Below, piece by piece: positions 23,754 through 29,517 of a DNA stretch of 29,517 bases (the stretch's first letter is position 1; each line of letters opens with the position of its first letter). Position numbers and translations under genes: made by a program. This DNA is from WYZ-LMO6 sp964509845. GTDB taxonomy: Archaea; Hadarchaeota; Hadarchaeia; Hadarchaeales; WYZ-LMO6. The stretch is from the NCBI GenBank assembly GCA_964509845.1, contig CAZDZG010000011.1, positions 1-29,517 on the forward strand, given 5' to 3'. The notes beneath the pieces were generated by a model. It did not search any database. It worked only from the letters and a program-made list of their open reading frames with translations, and had not been told where the DNA came from.

Positions 23754-23889
23754 CCAGTACCTCCCTCAGCTCCTCCTCCACCCTCTCCAGCGCCCTTAGC
23801 AGGGAGAGCCTCCTCTCCCTCCTCTTCTCCTCCCACCGCACCAGCAGGTGCCATCCCCCCGCCAGGAGCAGGAGGAAGAGGAGGCCCAT
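23743..23889 (-). CDS. 48-residue membrane/coil microprotein, first gene of the pilus-like operon
   Basis: Starts MGLLFLLLLAGGWHLLV, one membrane helix, followed by a strongly charged helix (RWEEKRRERRLSLLRALE then RVEEELREVLDEG). A TATA-like box in a 14-base palindrome is centred 28 bases before ATG 23889, and the 3' end overlaps the ATG of the 162-residue gene by 11 bases, so the frame is well supported despite its size. The topology is like short membrane anchors or scaffold subunits of secretion machines; no homologue is recognised. It is not a class III pilin: no signal-peptidase site is visible. Confidence 0.68.
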   Translation of the reverse strand: MGLLFLLLLAGGWHLLVRWEEKRRERRLSLLRALERVEEELREVLDEG

Positions 23890-23910
23890 CGGGGAACTGG
23901 GCGGTTGGGT

Positions 23911-23924
23911 TCCCTTTAAAGGGA
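23911..23924 (-). promoter_or_regulatory. TATA-like box within a 14-base perfect palindrome (pilus-like operon promoter)
   Basis: TCCCTTTAAAGGGA is a perfect palindrome; its TTTAAA core is centred 28 bases before the operon's first ATG (23889). It lies four bases downstream of the transglutaminase stop. The symmetry could bind a dimeric regulator over the TATA box or simply extend the TATA symmetry. Confidence 0.55.
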
Positions 23925-23927
23925 GAA

Positions 23928-25226
23928 CTAGCGACGGAGCCTGAGGGCCAGGAGGAGGAACAGGACCGCGACGGGGAGGAGGAGCCAGAGGAGGGGTGGG
24001 GAGGGGAAGGGAGAGGGCGGAAGCCTCACCGTGAGGAGGAGGGTGCCCTCGGAGGAGACCTCCCCGTAGGGGCTTTCCGCCCTCACCTGGGCGGTGAGGG
24101 GGAAGTTCTCAAGGTCTCTGAGGGGACGGAGGGAAAAGGGGAGGTACTCGGTGCGGCCGGCATCCAGGGAGCCCAGCTCCCCGGTTCCCCGGAAGGGGGC
24201 GAAGGCGTTCTCCCCGGCCGAGAGGGTGACCCTGAGGTTCTCCAGGCGGAACCTGCCCACGTTCCTCACCGCAACCCTGAGCTTCACGTTCTCCCCCTCC
24301 ACCTCCCCTTCCAACCTCACCTCCACCGCCGCCTCCCTGTAGAGGAGGAGGTTCTTCTCCAGCCTCGTCCCCCCGCTCCACCTTTCCCCCGGCACGCTGA
24401 ATCCCCCTTCCCTCACCAGGTTGGAGCCGTCGCTGGAGAAGAGGAGGAGGTGATCCTCTCCCAGCTCCCCGAACAGTCCCCCCCGCCAGGTCCCGTCCAC
24501 CGGCACCCACCCTACCCCCGGGAGATAGAGGGCGACGAAGGCGTGCCCCATCCGCTCCGCGTTCTCCCCCCACTCCGGATGGTAGCCGTAACCAGCCAGG
24601 AACTTGGCGGGAAGGCCGGAAAGCCTGGCCAGGGCTATGAGGAGGTTGGAGAACTCCGTGCACTTCCCCACCCCGCTGCGGTAGGCCTGCAGCGCGCTCT
24701 GATTCGGGGCCTCGGCGAAGTATGTAAGGTGCCCCTTCACGAACTCGAAGAGGTTGCGGGCGGTCTGGCAGGGGGTCTCACCCTTCAGCTCCTCCGCCTT
24801 CTCCCGGAGCTCGGGGGCGTTCTCCCAGAGGCCGGGGACGGGGGCGGTCAGCCTCAGGAGCTCCCGCGGTACCTCCCCCTCCCCCTCCAGGTTCTCCCAC
24901 CTCACCCCCTCCACCCTGAGAACCTGCGTGAGGCTCACCTCCGCCGAGGCTCCCGGAGACAGCCTGCCCAGGGAGAACCTGAGGACCCGGTTGTCCTCCG
25001 TCCTGGACTCCTGGAAGGGTGCGGTGAAGCTTTCCTCCAGCACCCGCTGGAACCCCCAGCCGAAGTTCTCGTTGTCGAAGGCGAAGGCCTCCACCCATCC
25101 CTCCACCGGGTAGGGGGAGGTGTTGGTTAGCCGGTAGGTGGCCCGGAAGGTGTAGACGGAGGAGCCGGCGGAGGCGGGGGGAAGCAGGAGCAGGAGGAGA
25201 AGCAGGGAAAGGAGGGAGCCCTTCAT
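23928..25226 (-). CDS. Secreted, membrane-anchored transglutaminase-like protein
   Basis: A 432-residue protein with an N-terminal signal peptide (MKGSLLSLLLL... to PPASAG), then a beta-rich region (about 22-130). The transglutaminase/protease-like core has Cys at about 189 (GVGKCTEFSNLL), His 228 (GHAFVALYLPGVGW) and Asp 244 (PVDGTW), a complete catalytic triad. A second beta-sandwich (about 295-400; VRVAVRNVGRFRLENL type, CARDB/Ig-like) and a C-terminal membrane helix ending in RLRR follow. It would face outside the cell. It could cross-link, cleave or bind surface protein; activity is not certain. ATG 25226 is 23 bases from a TATA-like box. It lies just upstream of the pilus-like operon, in the same direction but with a separate promoter. 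Confidence 0.88.
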   Translation of the reverse strand: MKGSLLSLLLLLLLLPPASAGSSVYTFRATYRLTNTSPYPVEGWVEAFAFDNENFGWGFQRVLEESFTAPFQESRTEDNRVLRFSLGRLSPGASAEVSLTQVLRVEGVRWENLEGEGEVPRELLRLTAPVPGLWENAPELREKAEELKGETPCQTARNLFEFVKGHLTYFAEAPNQSALQAYRSGVGKCTEFSNLLIALARLSGLPAKFLAGYGYHPEWGENAERMGHAFVALYLPGVGWVPVDGTWRGGLFGELGEDHLLLFSSDGSNLVREGGFSVPGERWSGGTRLEKNLLLYREAAVEVRLEGEVEGENVKLRVAVRNVGRFRLENLRVTLSAGENAFAPFRGTGELGSLDAGRTEYLPFSLRPLRDLENFPLTAQVRAESPYGEVSSEGTLLLTVRLPPSPFPSPPLLWLLLPVAVLFLLLALRLRR

Positions 25227-25242
25227 CCACCCCCTTTTTTCT

Positions 25243-25254
25243 CCTTTTTAAAGA
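25243..25254. promoter_or_regulatory. Single TATA-like element shared by divergent genes
   Basis: CCTTTTTAAAGA has its TTTAAA core (25247-25252) centred 24 bases from ATG 25226 (minus strand) and 26 bases from GTG 25276 (plus strand). It is the only TATA-like sequence in the 49-base gap, so one element may drive both leaderless genes. Confidence 0.55.
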
Positions 25255-25275
25255 ACCTTCACCCCAGCGGGGGAG

Positions 25276-25902
25276 GTGAAGGCGGGAACGAAGGGGATGG
25301 TCCTCTCCTGCGCGGTCCTGGGGTTGGTGATGCTCTACCTGGGGCTGAGGCTCTCCGAGCCCAGGGTGGTGGGGGCTGCCGACCTGACCGACAGGCTGGT
25401 GGGCAACTCCGTCCTCCTGTCCGGGAGGGTGATGGATCTCTACGAGCATCCCGACGGACACCTCTTCCTGCGGGTGGGGGAGGAAAACCGGACGGTCTCC
25501 GTCCCCCTCTTCTCCAGCCTGAGGAAGGGGATGAGGGTGGAGATGCTGGACTGGGTGGAGGTGAGGGGGAGGGTGAAGGAGTGGAGGGGGGAGCTGGAGG
25601 TGGTACCTGGAAGGCCGGAGGACGTGAGGGTGAGGAGGGAGCCCCCGAGGCGGGTGGGGGAGATAGGGGCGGAGGAGGTGGGAAGGCTGGTGAAGGTGGA
25701 GGGGGAGGTGAAGAGGATCATGAGGGTGGGGGAGAACCTCACCCTCCTAATCCTTGGCGAAGGTGAGAACGTCCTCAGGCTCTTCCTGACCTTCCCCGCC
25801 CAGGTAAGGGTGGGCGCCAGGGTGGTGGCGGCAGGTAGGGTCCAGCTTTACCGCGGAGAGCTTGAAGTGGTGGTGAGGAGGAGCTCCCACCTTTACCTCT
25901 AG
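25276..25902 (+). CDS. Membrane-tethered protein with two OB-fold domains
   Basis: A 208-residue protein with an N-terminal membrane helix (about 8-25, MVLSCAVLGLVMLYLGL) and two tandem OB-fold-like domains. These span about 42-115 (VLLSGRVMDLYEHPDGHLFLRV ... GELEVVPG) and 132-205 (RLVKVEGEVKRIMRVGENLTLLILGEG ... GELEVVV). The repeated pattern G-V/E-V-hydrophobic with RGELEVV at the end of each shows an internal duplication. OB folds of this form bind nucleic acids or oligosaccharides; placed outside the membrane the ligand is unknown. GTG 25276 fits the shared TATA element. It is followed after four bases by the permease gene, so the two are co-transcribed. Confidence 0.78.
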   Translation: MKAGTKGMVLSCAVLGLVMLYLGLRLSEPRVVGAADLTDRLVGNSVLLSGRVMDLYEHPDGHLFLRVGEENRTVSVPLFSSLRKGMRVEMLDWVEVRGRVKEWRGELEVVPGRPEDVRVRREPPRRVGEIGAEEVGRLVKVEGEVKRIMRVGENLTLLILGEGENVLRLFLTFPAQVRVGARVVAAGRVQLYRGELEVVVRRSSHLYL

Positions 25903-25906
25903 GAGC

Positions 25907-27100
25907 ATGGAGCTCCTGCTTTGCTTCCTGCTGGGGGTGGTGCTGGGCACCCTGGCCGGGCTCCTCCCCGGCGTCCATGTGAACAACCTCACCCCCTCGA
26001 TCCTCCTGCTCGTGACCTCCCTCGGCCTCTCCCCCCTGTCCGGGGCCGCGGCCGTGGTGAGCATGGCGGTGGTCCAGACCTTCACCAGCTACCTCCCCTC
26101 CACCTTCCTGGGTGTTCCCGAGGAGGGCACCGCCCTCTCCATCCTCCCCACCCACCGAATGGTGCTGGAGGGAAGGGGATACCTGGCCGTGAAGCTCACC
26201 ACCCGGGGCTGCCTTTCCGGCCTCCTCCTCGGCTCCCTCCTCGCCCTCCCCCTAGCCCCCACCTTCGGAGGGGTGTATTCCCTCCTTCGTCCCGTCATGG
26301 GATGGATCCTCCTTTCCGTGGTGATCCTGATGGTGGTCACGGAGGGCAGTCCACGCCGGATGGCCTGGGGCCTGCTGGTGTTTCTCCTCTCCGGCCTCCT
26401 GGGCCTGCTCACGCTGGATGGGGGAGGGGAGGTGCTCATGCCCCTGCTTACCGGGCTCTTCGGGATGAGCGTGCTGCTGGAGAGTCTGGCCACCCGTGGA
26501 AGGCTGCCGGAACAGAGGAGGGAAGAAGAGGATCCCTCTCTTTCCTTCACCCCCCTCCTCTCCGGGGTGGGGGCGGGAATCTTCACGGGCTTCCTGCCGG
26601 GGATAGGCCCGGCCGAGGGCACCGTGCTCTCCCAGCTCGTCACCCGCTCCAGGGACACCAAGGACTTCCTCCTCTCGGTGAGCGCCGTGAACATGGTCAA
26701 GGTGCTCTTCTCCTTCGTGGCCCTCTACGCCATAGGTAGGCCCAGGAGCGGGGCGGCGGTGGCGGTGGGGGAGCTGCTGGAGGTGGGCAGGGGGGAGCTC
26801 CTCTTCCTGCTGGGGGTGGCCCTGCTGGCCGGAGCCCTCTCCTCCCTCCTCACCCCGGCCCTGGCAAGGCTTTTCTGTTCGGTCCTTCCCCGTCTACCCT
26901 ACAGGGCCCTGGGGGCCTTCACCCTCCTCCTCATCCTCTCCCTGACCCTCCTCCTCTGCGGCCCCTCCGGCCTCCCCCTCCTCCTCACCGCCACCTCCAT
27001 AGGCCTGCTTCCCGCCAGGGTGGGGGTGAAGAGGTCCCACGCCATGGGGGTTATCCTTCTCCCCTGCATCCTCTACTTCCTGGGCCTCAGGAGCCTGTGA
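25907..27100 (+). CDS. COG1784/TctA-like membrane permease
   Basis: A 397-residue multi-pass protein, about ten or more helices. Two glycine/proline-rich re-entrant motifs, AGLLPGVHVNN (17-27) and TGFLPGIGPAEGTVLSQL (about 227-244), mark an internally duplicated TctA-like fold. Archaeal proteins of this type (COG1784) resemble the large subunit of tripartite tricarboxylate transporters but usually stand without TctB/TctC, as here, so the substrate is unknown. ATG 25907 follows AGGAG four bases after the OB-fold gene stop. The operon with a membrane-tethered OB-fold protein suggests the two act together, possibly with the latter as an extracytoplasmic partner; that is inference. Confidence 0.82.
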   Translation: MELLLCFLLGVVLGTLAGLLPGVHVNNLTPSILLLVTSLGLSPLSGAAAVVSMAVVQTFTSYLPSTFLGVPEEGTALSILPTHRMVLEGRGYLAVKLTTRGCLSGLLLGSLLALPLAPTFGGVYSLLRPVMGWILLSVVILMVVTEGSPRRMAWGLLVFLLSGLLGLLTLDGGGEVLMPLLTGLFGMSVLLESLATRGRLPEQRREEEDPSLSFTPLLSGVGAGIFTGFLPGIGPAEGTVLSQLVTRSRDTKDFLLSVSAVNMVKVLFSFVALYAIGRPRSGAAVAVGELLEVGRGELLFLLGVALLAGALSSLLTPALARLFCSVLPRLPYRALGAFTLLLILSLTLLLCGPSGLPLLLTATSIGLLPARVGVKRSHAMGVILLPCILYFLGLRSL

Positions 27101-27396
27101 GGGAGGAAGGCCAGGAGGAAGAGGAGGAGGGAAAGAACTGGGAAGGTTCTGGAGGTGGCTTCTGAAAGCTCCCCCCTGCGCAGCTGGAGGAGAAGGGACA
27201 AGGCCAGGCCGAGGAGGAGGGAGGAGAAGGCCTGGGGAAGGTGGGCCGCCAGCAGGAAGCCGGCGAGGGCCAGGGCCGCCCCCAGGCTGAGGAGGGAGAG
27301 ATCGAGGAGGGAGGAGGGGGAGGGGGTGGAGGCCTCTACCGCAAGGAGGGAGCCCGCAAGGACCAGGGAGAGGGCGAGAGCCTGTCTGGGGTCCAA
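27073..27396 (-). CDS. Small membrane protein of unknown function
   Basis: A 107-residue hydrophobic protein with about four membrane helices (LALSLVLAGSLLAV, LLSLGAALALAGFLLAA, AFSSLLLGLALSLLLQL, TFPVLSLLLFLLAFL) and a basic C-terminus (HRLLRPRK). No family recognised. TTG 27396 is the start; a TATA-like box on the minus strand (27417-27425) is centred about 25 bases upstream, which supports a real leaderless gene. It is divergent from dph6 and overlaps the 3' end of the permease gene by 28 bases. Codon use is in line with neighbours. Confidence 0.62.
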   Translation of the reverse strand: MDPRQALALSLVLAGSLLAVEASTPSPSSLLDLSLLSLGAALALAGFLLAAHLPQAFSSLLLGLALSLLLQLRRGELSEATSRTFPVLSLLLFLLAFLPHRLLRPRK

Positions 27397-27400
27397 CGTC

Positions 27401-27409
27401 TGATTTACC
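27401..27409 (+). promoter_or_regulatory. TATA-like box for dph6
   Basis: TGATTTACC is centred 26 bases before ATG 27431. It lies five bases from the start codon of the divergent membrane-protein gene. Confidence 0.5.
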
Positions 27410-27416
27410 CCCTCCG

Positions 27417-27425
27417 GTTAAAAAA
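27417..27425 (-). promoter_or_regulatory. TATA-like box for the small membrane protein gene
   Basis: TTTTTTAAC on the minus strand is centred about 25 bases before TTG 27396. With the dph6 box it forms two interleaved promoters inside a 34-base divergent gap. Confidence 0.45.
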
Positions 27426-27430
27426 AGGGG

Positions 27431-28096
27431 ATGAGGCTCGCCGCCCTGTGCTCGGGGGGAAAGGACTCCGCCCTGGCCATGTGGAGGGTGATGAAGGAGG
27501 GGCACAGGGTGGAGAGGGTGGTGACCCTCTTCCCCGGGAGGGAGGACTCCTGGCTCTTCCACTATCCCAACGCCAGGCTGGCCGAACTCTTCGCCAGGTG
27601 CGCGGGGATACCCTTCCTGGGGAGGGAGAGCTCGGGCGAGAAGGAAAAGGAGGTGGAGGAGCTGGAGGGAGCGCTGAGGGGGCTGGGGGTGGAGGGGGTG
27701 GTGACGGGGGCGGTGGCCTCCCGCTACCAGCGGGAGAGGGTGGAGGAGGTCTGCCGGAGGCTGGGGCTCAAGGCCCTTCATCCCCTCTGGGGGGAGGAGC
27801 GTTCCTCCCTCCTCCGGGAGCTCCTCAGGGAGGGATTTGAGGTGATCGTGACCTCCGTGTCCGCGGAGGGGCTGGGGGAGGAATGGCTGGGCAGGAAGCT
27901 GGACGAGAAGGCGGTGGAGGAGCTGCTGGAGAAGGGGAGGAGGTACGGCTTCGATCCCGTGGGGGAGGGGGGAGAGTACGAAACCTTCGTCCTCTCCTCC
28001 CCCTTTTCCTCCCGCAGGGTGGAGGTGGTGAGGGCCAGGAAGGTGTGGAGGGGGAGCTGGGGGTATCTGCTGATAGAGGAGGCCAGGGTGGTGTGA
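27431..28096 (+). CDS. dph6: Diphthine-ammonia ligase
   Basis: Last step of diphthamide synthesis on elongation factor 2: ATP-dependent amidation of diphthine. The 221-residue protein (MJ0570/ATPBD4 family) has the PP-loop CSGGKDSALA (7-16), TGAVASRYQRERVEEVC (about 92-108), LHPLWG (116-121) and the signature GEGGEYETF (178-186). Length matches archaeal homologues, which lack the eukaryotic C-terminal extension. ATG 27431 has a TATA-like box at the leaderless distance; GGGG also precedes it. It lies in the same direction as cca, 43 bases away, but cca has its own TATA-like box. Confidence 0.93.
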   Translation: MRLAALCSGGKDSALAMWRVMKEGHRVERVVTLFPGREDSWLFHYPNARLAELFARCAGIPFLGRESSGEKEKEVEELEGALRGLGVEGVVTGAVASRYQRERVEEVCRRLGLKALHPLWGEERSSLLRELLREGFEVIVTSVSAEGLGEEWLGRKLDEKAVEELLEKGRRYGFDPVGEGGEYETFVLSSPFSSRRVEVVRARKVWRGSWGYLLIEEARVV

Positions 28097-28109
28097 CTTT
28101 CGGGGCTAA

Positions 28110-28117
28110 CCTTTTAC
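28110..28117 (+). promoter_or_regulatory. TATA-like box for cca
   Basis: CCTTTTAC is centred about 26 bases before ATG 28140. GGGGGAGG also immediately precedes that ATG. Confidence 0.45.
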
Positions 28118-28139
28118 TCGTCTCCTCCGAAGGGGGAGG

Positions 28140-29517
28140 ATGGAGGGACTTCTGGCGAGGGTTTTGAGGAGGATCGAGCCCACGCCGGAGGAGAGGAGGG
28201 AGGCCGAGGAACTGGCCAAGCGCCTTGCCTCCTCCCTCTCCGAGCTGCTGAGGAAGGAAGAGGTGGAGGGGGAGGTGAGGGTGGAGGGATCCTTTGCAAA
28301 GGACACCTGGCTGAGGGGGGAGAACGACCTGGACCTCTTCGTCCTCCTCCCTCCCGAGGCCGGGGAGGAGGGACTGAGGAGGGTGGTGGAGGTGGCGAAG
28401 GGGCTGAAGGGAAGGAAGAGGGAGAGGTACGCCGAGCATCCTTACCTGGAGCTGGAGGTGGAGGGGTACAGGGTGGAGGTGGTTCCCTGCTTCAGGGTGG
28501 AGAGGGCGGAGGAGAGGTGCTCGGCCGTCGACAGGACCCCCTTTCACACCCAGTACGTGCGGGAGAGACTGGATGAGGGGAAGAAGAAGGAGGTGAGGCT
28601 TCTCAAGGGGTTCATGAGGGGGATCGGGTGCTACGGGGCGGAGCTGAGGGTGGGGGGGTTCTCCGGCTACCTCTGCGAGCTCCTCATCCTCCACGCGGGG
28701 TCCTTCAGGGGGCTCCTGGAGGAAGCCAGGGGATGGGGACCGGGAACGGTGGTGGATCCGGAGGGCTTCTACCCCGATCCCTCCAAGGCCAGGCTCCTCT
28801 TTCCCGACCAGCCGCTGGTGGTGGTGGATCCGGTGGACAGGACCAGGAACGTGGCGGCGGCCGTCTCCCTCCCCAAGCTCTGCACCTTCGTCCTGGCCTG
28901 CAGGGAGTTCCTGCGCCGGCCCAGCGAGCGCTTCTTCTTCCCCAGACCCCCCAGGGAGCTGGGGAGGGCGGAGCTCTGGAGGCTCATGAGGAGGAGGGGG
29001 ACGGAGTTCCTGTGCCTGGCCTTCAGGACCCCTCCGGTGGTGGAGGACGTGCTGTACCCCCAGCTCAGGAAGGCGGAAAGGGTCCTCTCCTTCGCCCTGG
29101 GGGAGAGGGGATTTGAGGTGGTGAGGAGCGAGGTCTGGTCGGGACGCCTCTCCCTCATCCTCCTGGAGGTCTTTCCCCCCTCCCTTCCCCCCCTTCAGCT
29201 CCGGAGGGGTCCTCCCCTTCCCCTTCCGGAGGAGGACTTCCTGAGGAAGTACCTGGGAAGGAGGGGGACCTGGACGGGACCCTACGTGGACCAGGAGGGA
29301 AGGCCGGTGTTCGAGGTGGAGAGGAGGGAAAAGGAGGCGAGGGAGGTGCTGGAGGAGAGGGTGAGGGAGGGGAGGGGACTGGGGAGGCACGTGGAGGAGG
29401 CCCTGTCGAAGGGCTTCAGGATTTACCGGGGGAGGGAGGTGCTGGAGCTGTGCCGGGAGGAGGGTTTTTCCCTCTTCCTCTCCGAGTACCTCACCAGGTG
29501 CCTGCCCTGGTACCGGT
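28140..29517 (+). CDS. cca: CCA-adding tRNA nucleotidyltransferase, class I archaeal (3' end beyond the window)
   Basis: Adds or repairs the CCA end of tRNA. The visible 459 codons cover nearly the whole archaeal enzyme. The nucleotidyltransferase motif GSFAKDTWLRGENDLDLF (50-67) carries two metal-binding Asp (D63, D65). The third carboxylate position is in VEVVPCF (Glu113), where I recall Asp in characterised archaeal enzymes. HTQYV (about 139-143), EVRLLKGFMRGIGCYGAE and GGFSGYLCELLI form the central domain, and the tail domain follows to the window edge. ATG 28140 is supported by a TATA-like box and GGGGGAGG. The right edge cuts the gene, probably only a few residues short. Confidence 0.93.
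   Translation, partial: MEGLLARVLRRIEPTPEERREAEELAKRLASSLSELLRKEEVEGEVRVEGSFAKDTWLRGENDLDLFVLLPPEAGEEGLRRVVEVAKGLKGRKRERYAEHPYLELEVEGYRVEVVPCFRVERAEERCSAVDRTPFHTQYVRERLDEGKKKEVRLLKGFMRGIGCYGAELRVGGFSGYLCELLILHAGSFRGLLEEARGWGPGTVVDPEGFYPDPSKARLLFPDQPLVVVDPVDRTRNVAAAVSLPKLCTFVLACREFLRRPSERFFFPRPPRELGRAELWRLMRRRGTEFLCLAFRTPPVVEDVLYPQLRKAERVLSFALGERGFEVVRSEVWSGRLSLILLEVFPPSLPPLQLRRGPPLPLPEEDFLRKYLGRRGTWTGPYVDQEGRPVFEVERREKEAREVLEERVREGRGLGRHVEEALSKGFRIYRGREVLELCREEGFSLFLSEYLTRCLPWYR

Noticed and set aside
27825..29390. A 521-codon minus-strand frame opposite cca
   Set aside because: Leucine/proline-rich shadow frame; cca on the plus strand has the nucleotidyltransferase motif.
1..29517. tRNA or rRNA genes, CRISPR arrays, insertion sequences
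   Set aside because: No cloverleaf-like intergenic sequence, no regularly spaced repeats and no transposase motif were seen; gaps are too short for most of these.

Overview
The window is archaeal and gene-dense. It carries an aRF1-type release factor, archaeal-type S-adenosylmethionine synthetase, archaeosine tRNA-guanine transglycosylase, class I CCA-adding enzyme, the split GMP synthase ATPase subunit, a Dph6-type diphthamide ligase, SecD/SecF, and a mevalonate-pathway cluster with an archaeal DUF35 protein. DNA is clearly GC-rich by eye, coding strands are purine-rich, and arginine is mostly AGG. SecDF plus asd/dapB lysine genes favour a euryarchaeal-grade or related thermophilic lineage (Hadarchaeota-like or similar); I cannot name the organism. 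No rRNA, tRNA, CRISPR, insertion sequence or phage gene was seen, and no gene-free stretch exceeds about 115 bases.

Layout. 1-6044, minus strand: secF-secD-dapB plus a small cysteine-rich ORF, then guaAb and asd (cut by the left edge); a plus-strand 38-residue zinc-finger protein sits between them. 6124-10258: plus-strand tRNA m1A methyltransferase, then the minus-strand cluster COG1709-type regulator, HMG-CoA synthase, acetoacetyl-CoA thiolase, DUF35, which makes HMG-CoA for archaeal lipids. 10341-13596, plus strand: SAM synthetase, TgtA lacking its PUA domain, and an Lrp/AsnC regulator. 13577-18369: aRF1 (minus), UMP kinase and a Zn-ribbon membrane microprotein (plus), valyl-tRNA synthetase (minus). 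18453-19442, plus strand: a stand-alone RAM-domain protein and a metallophosphoesterase.

19435-23889, minus strand: the most novel part. It is a five-gene overlapping operon encoding a 48-residue membrane/coil protein, a 162-residue helical protein, a 55-residue coiled-coil protein, a secretion/pilus ATPase with an unusual cysteine-rich N-terminus, and a two-domain TadC/FlaJ-like membrane platform. No pilin is present. Next to it are a secreted, membrane-anchored transglutaminase-like protein (minus), and a membrane-tethered double OB-fold protein with a COG1784/TctA-like permease (plus). 27073-29517: a small membrane protein (minus), Dph6 and the CCA-adding enzyme (plus, cut by the right edge).

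Two genome-scale habits stand out. Nearly every first gene of a transcription unit has a TATA-like box centred about 23-29 bases before its start codon, implying leaderless mRNAs; I used this to choose several starts. All six convergent gene pairs overlap at their 3' ends by 8 to 89 bases.
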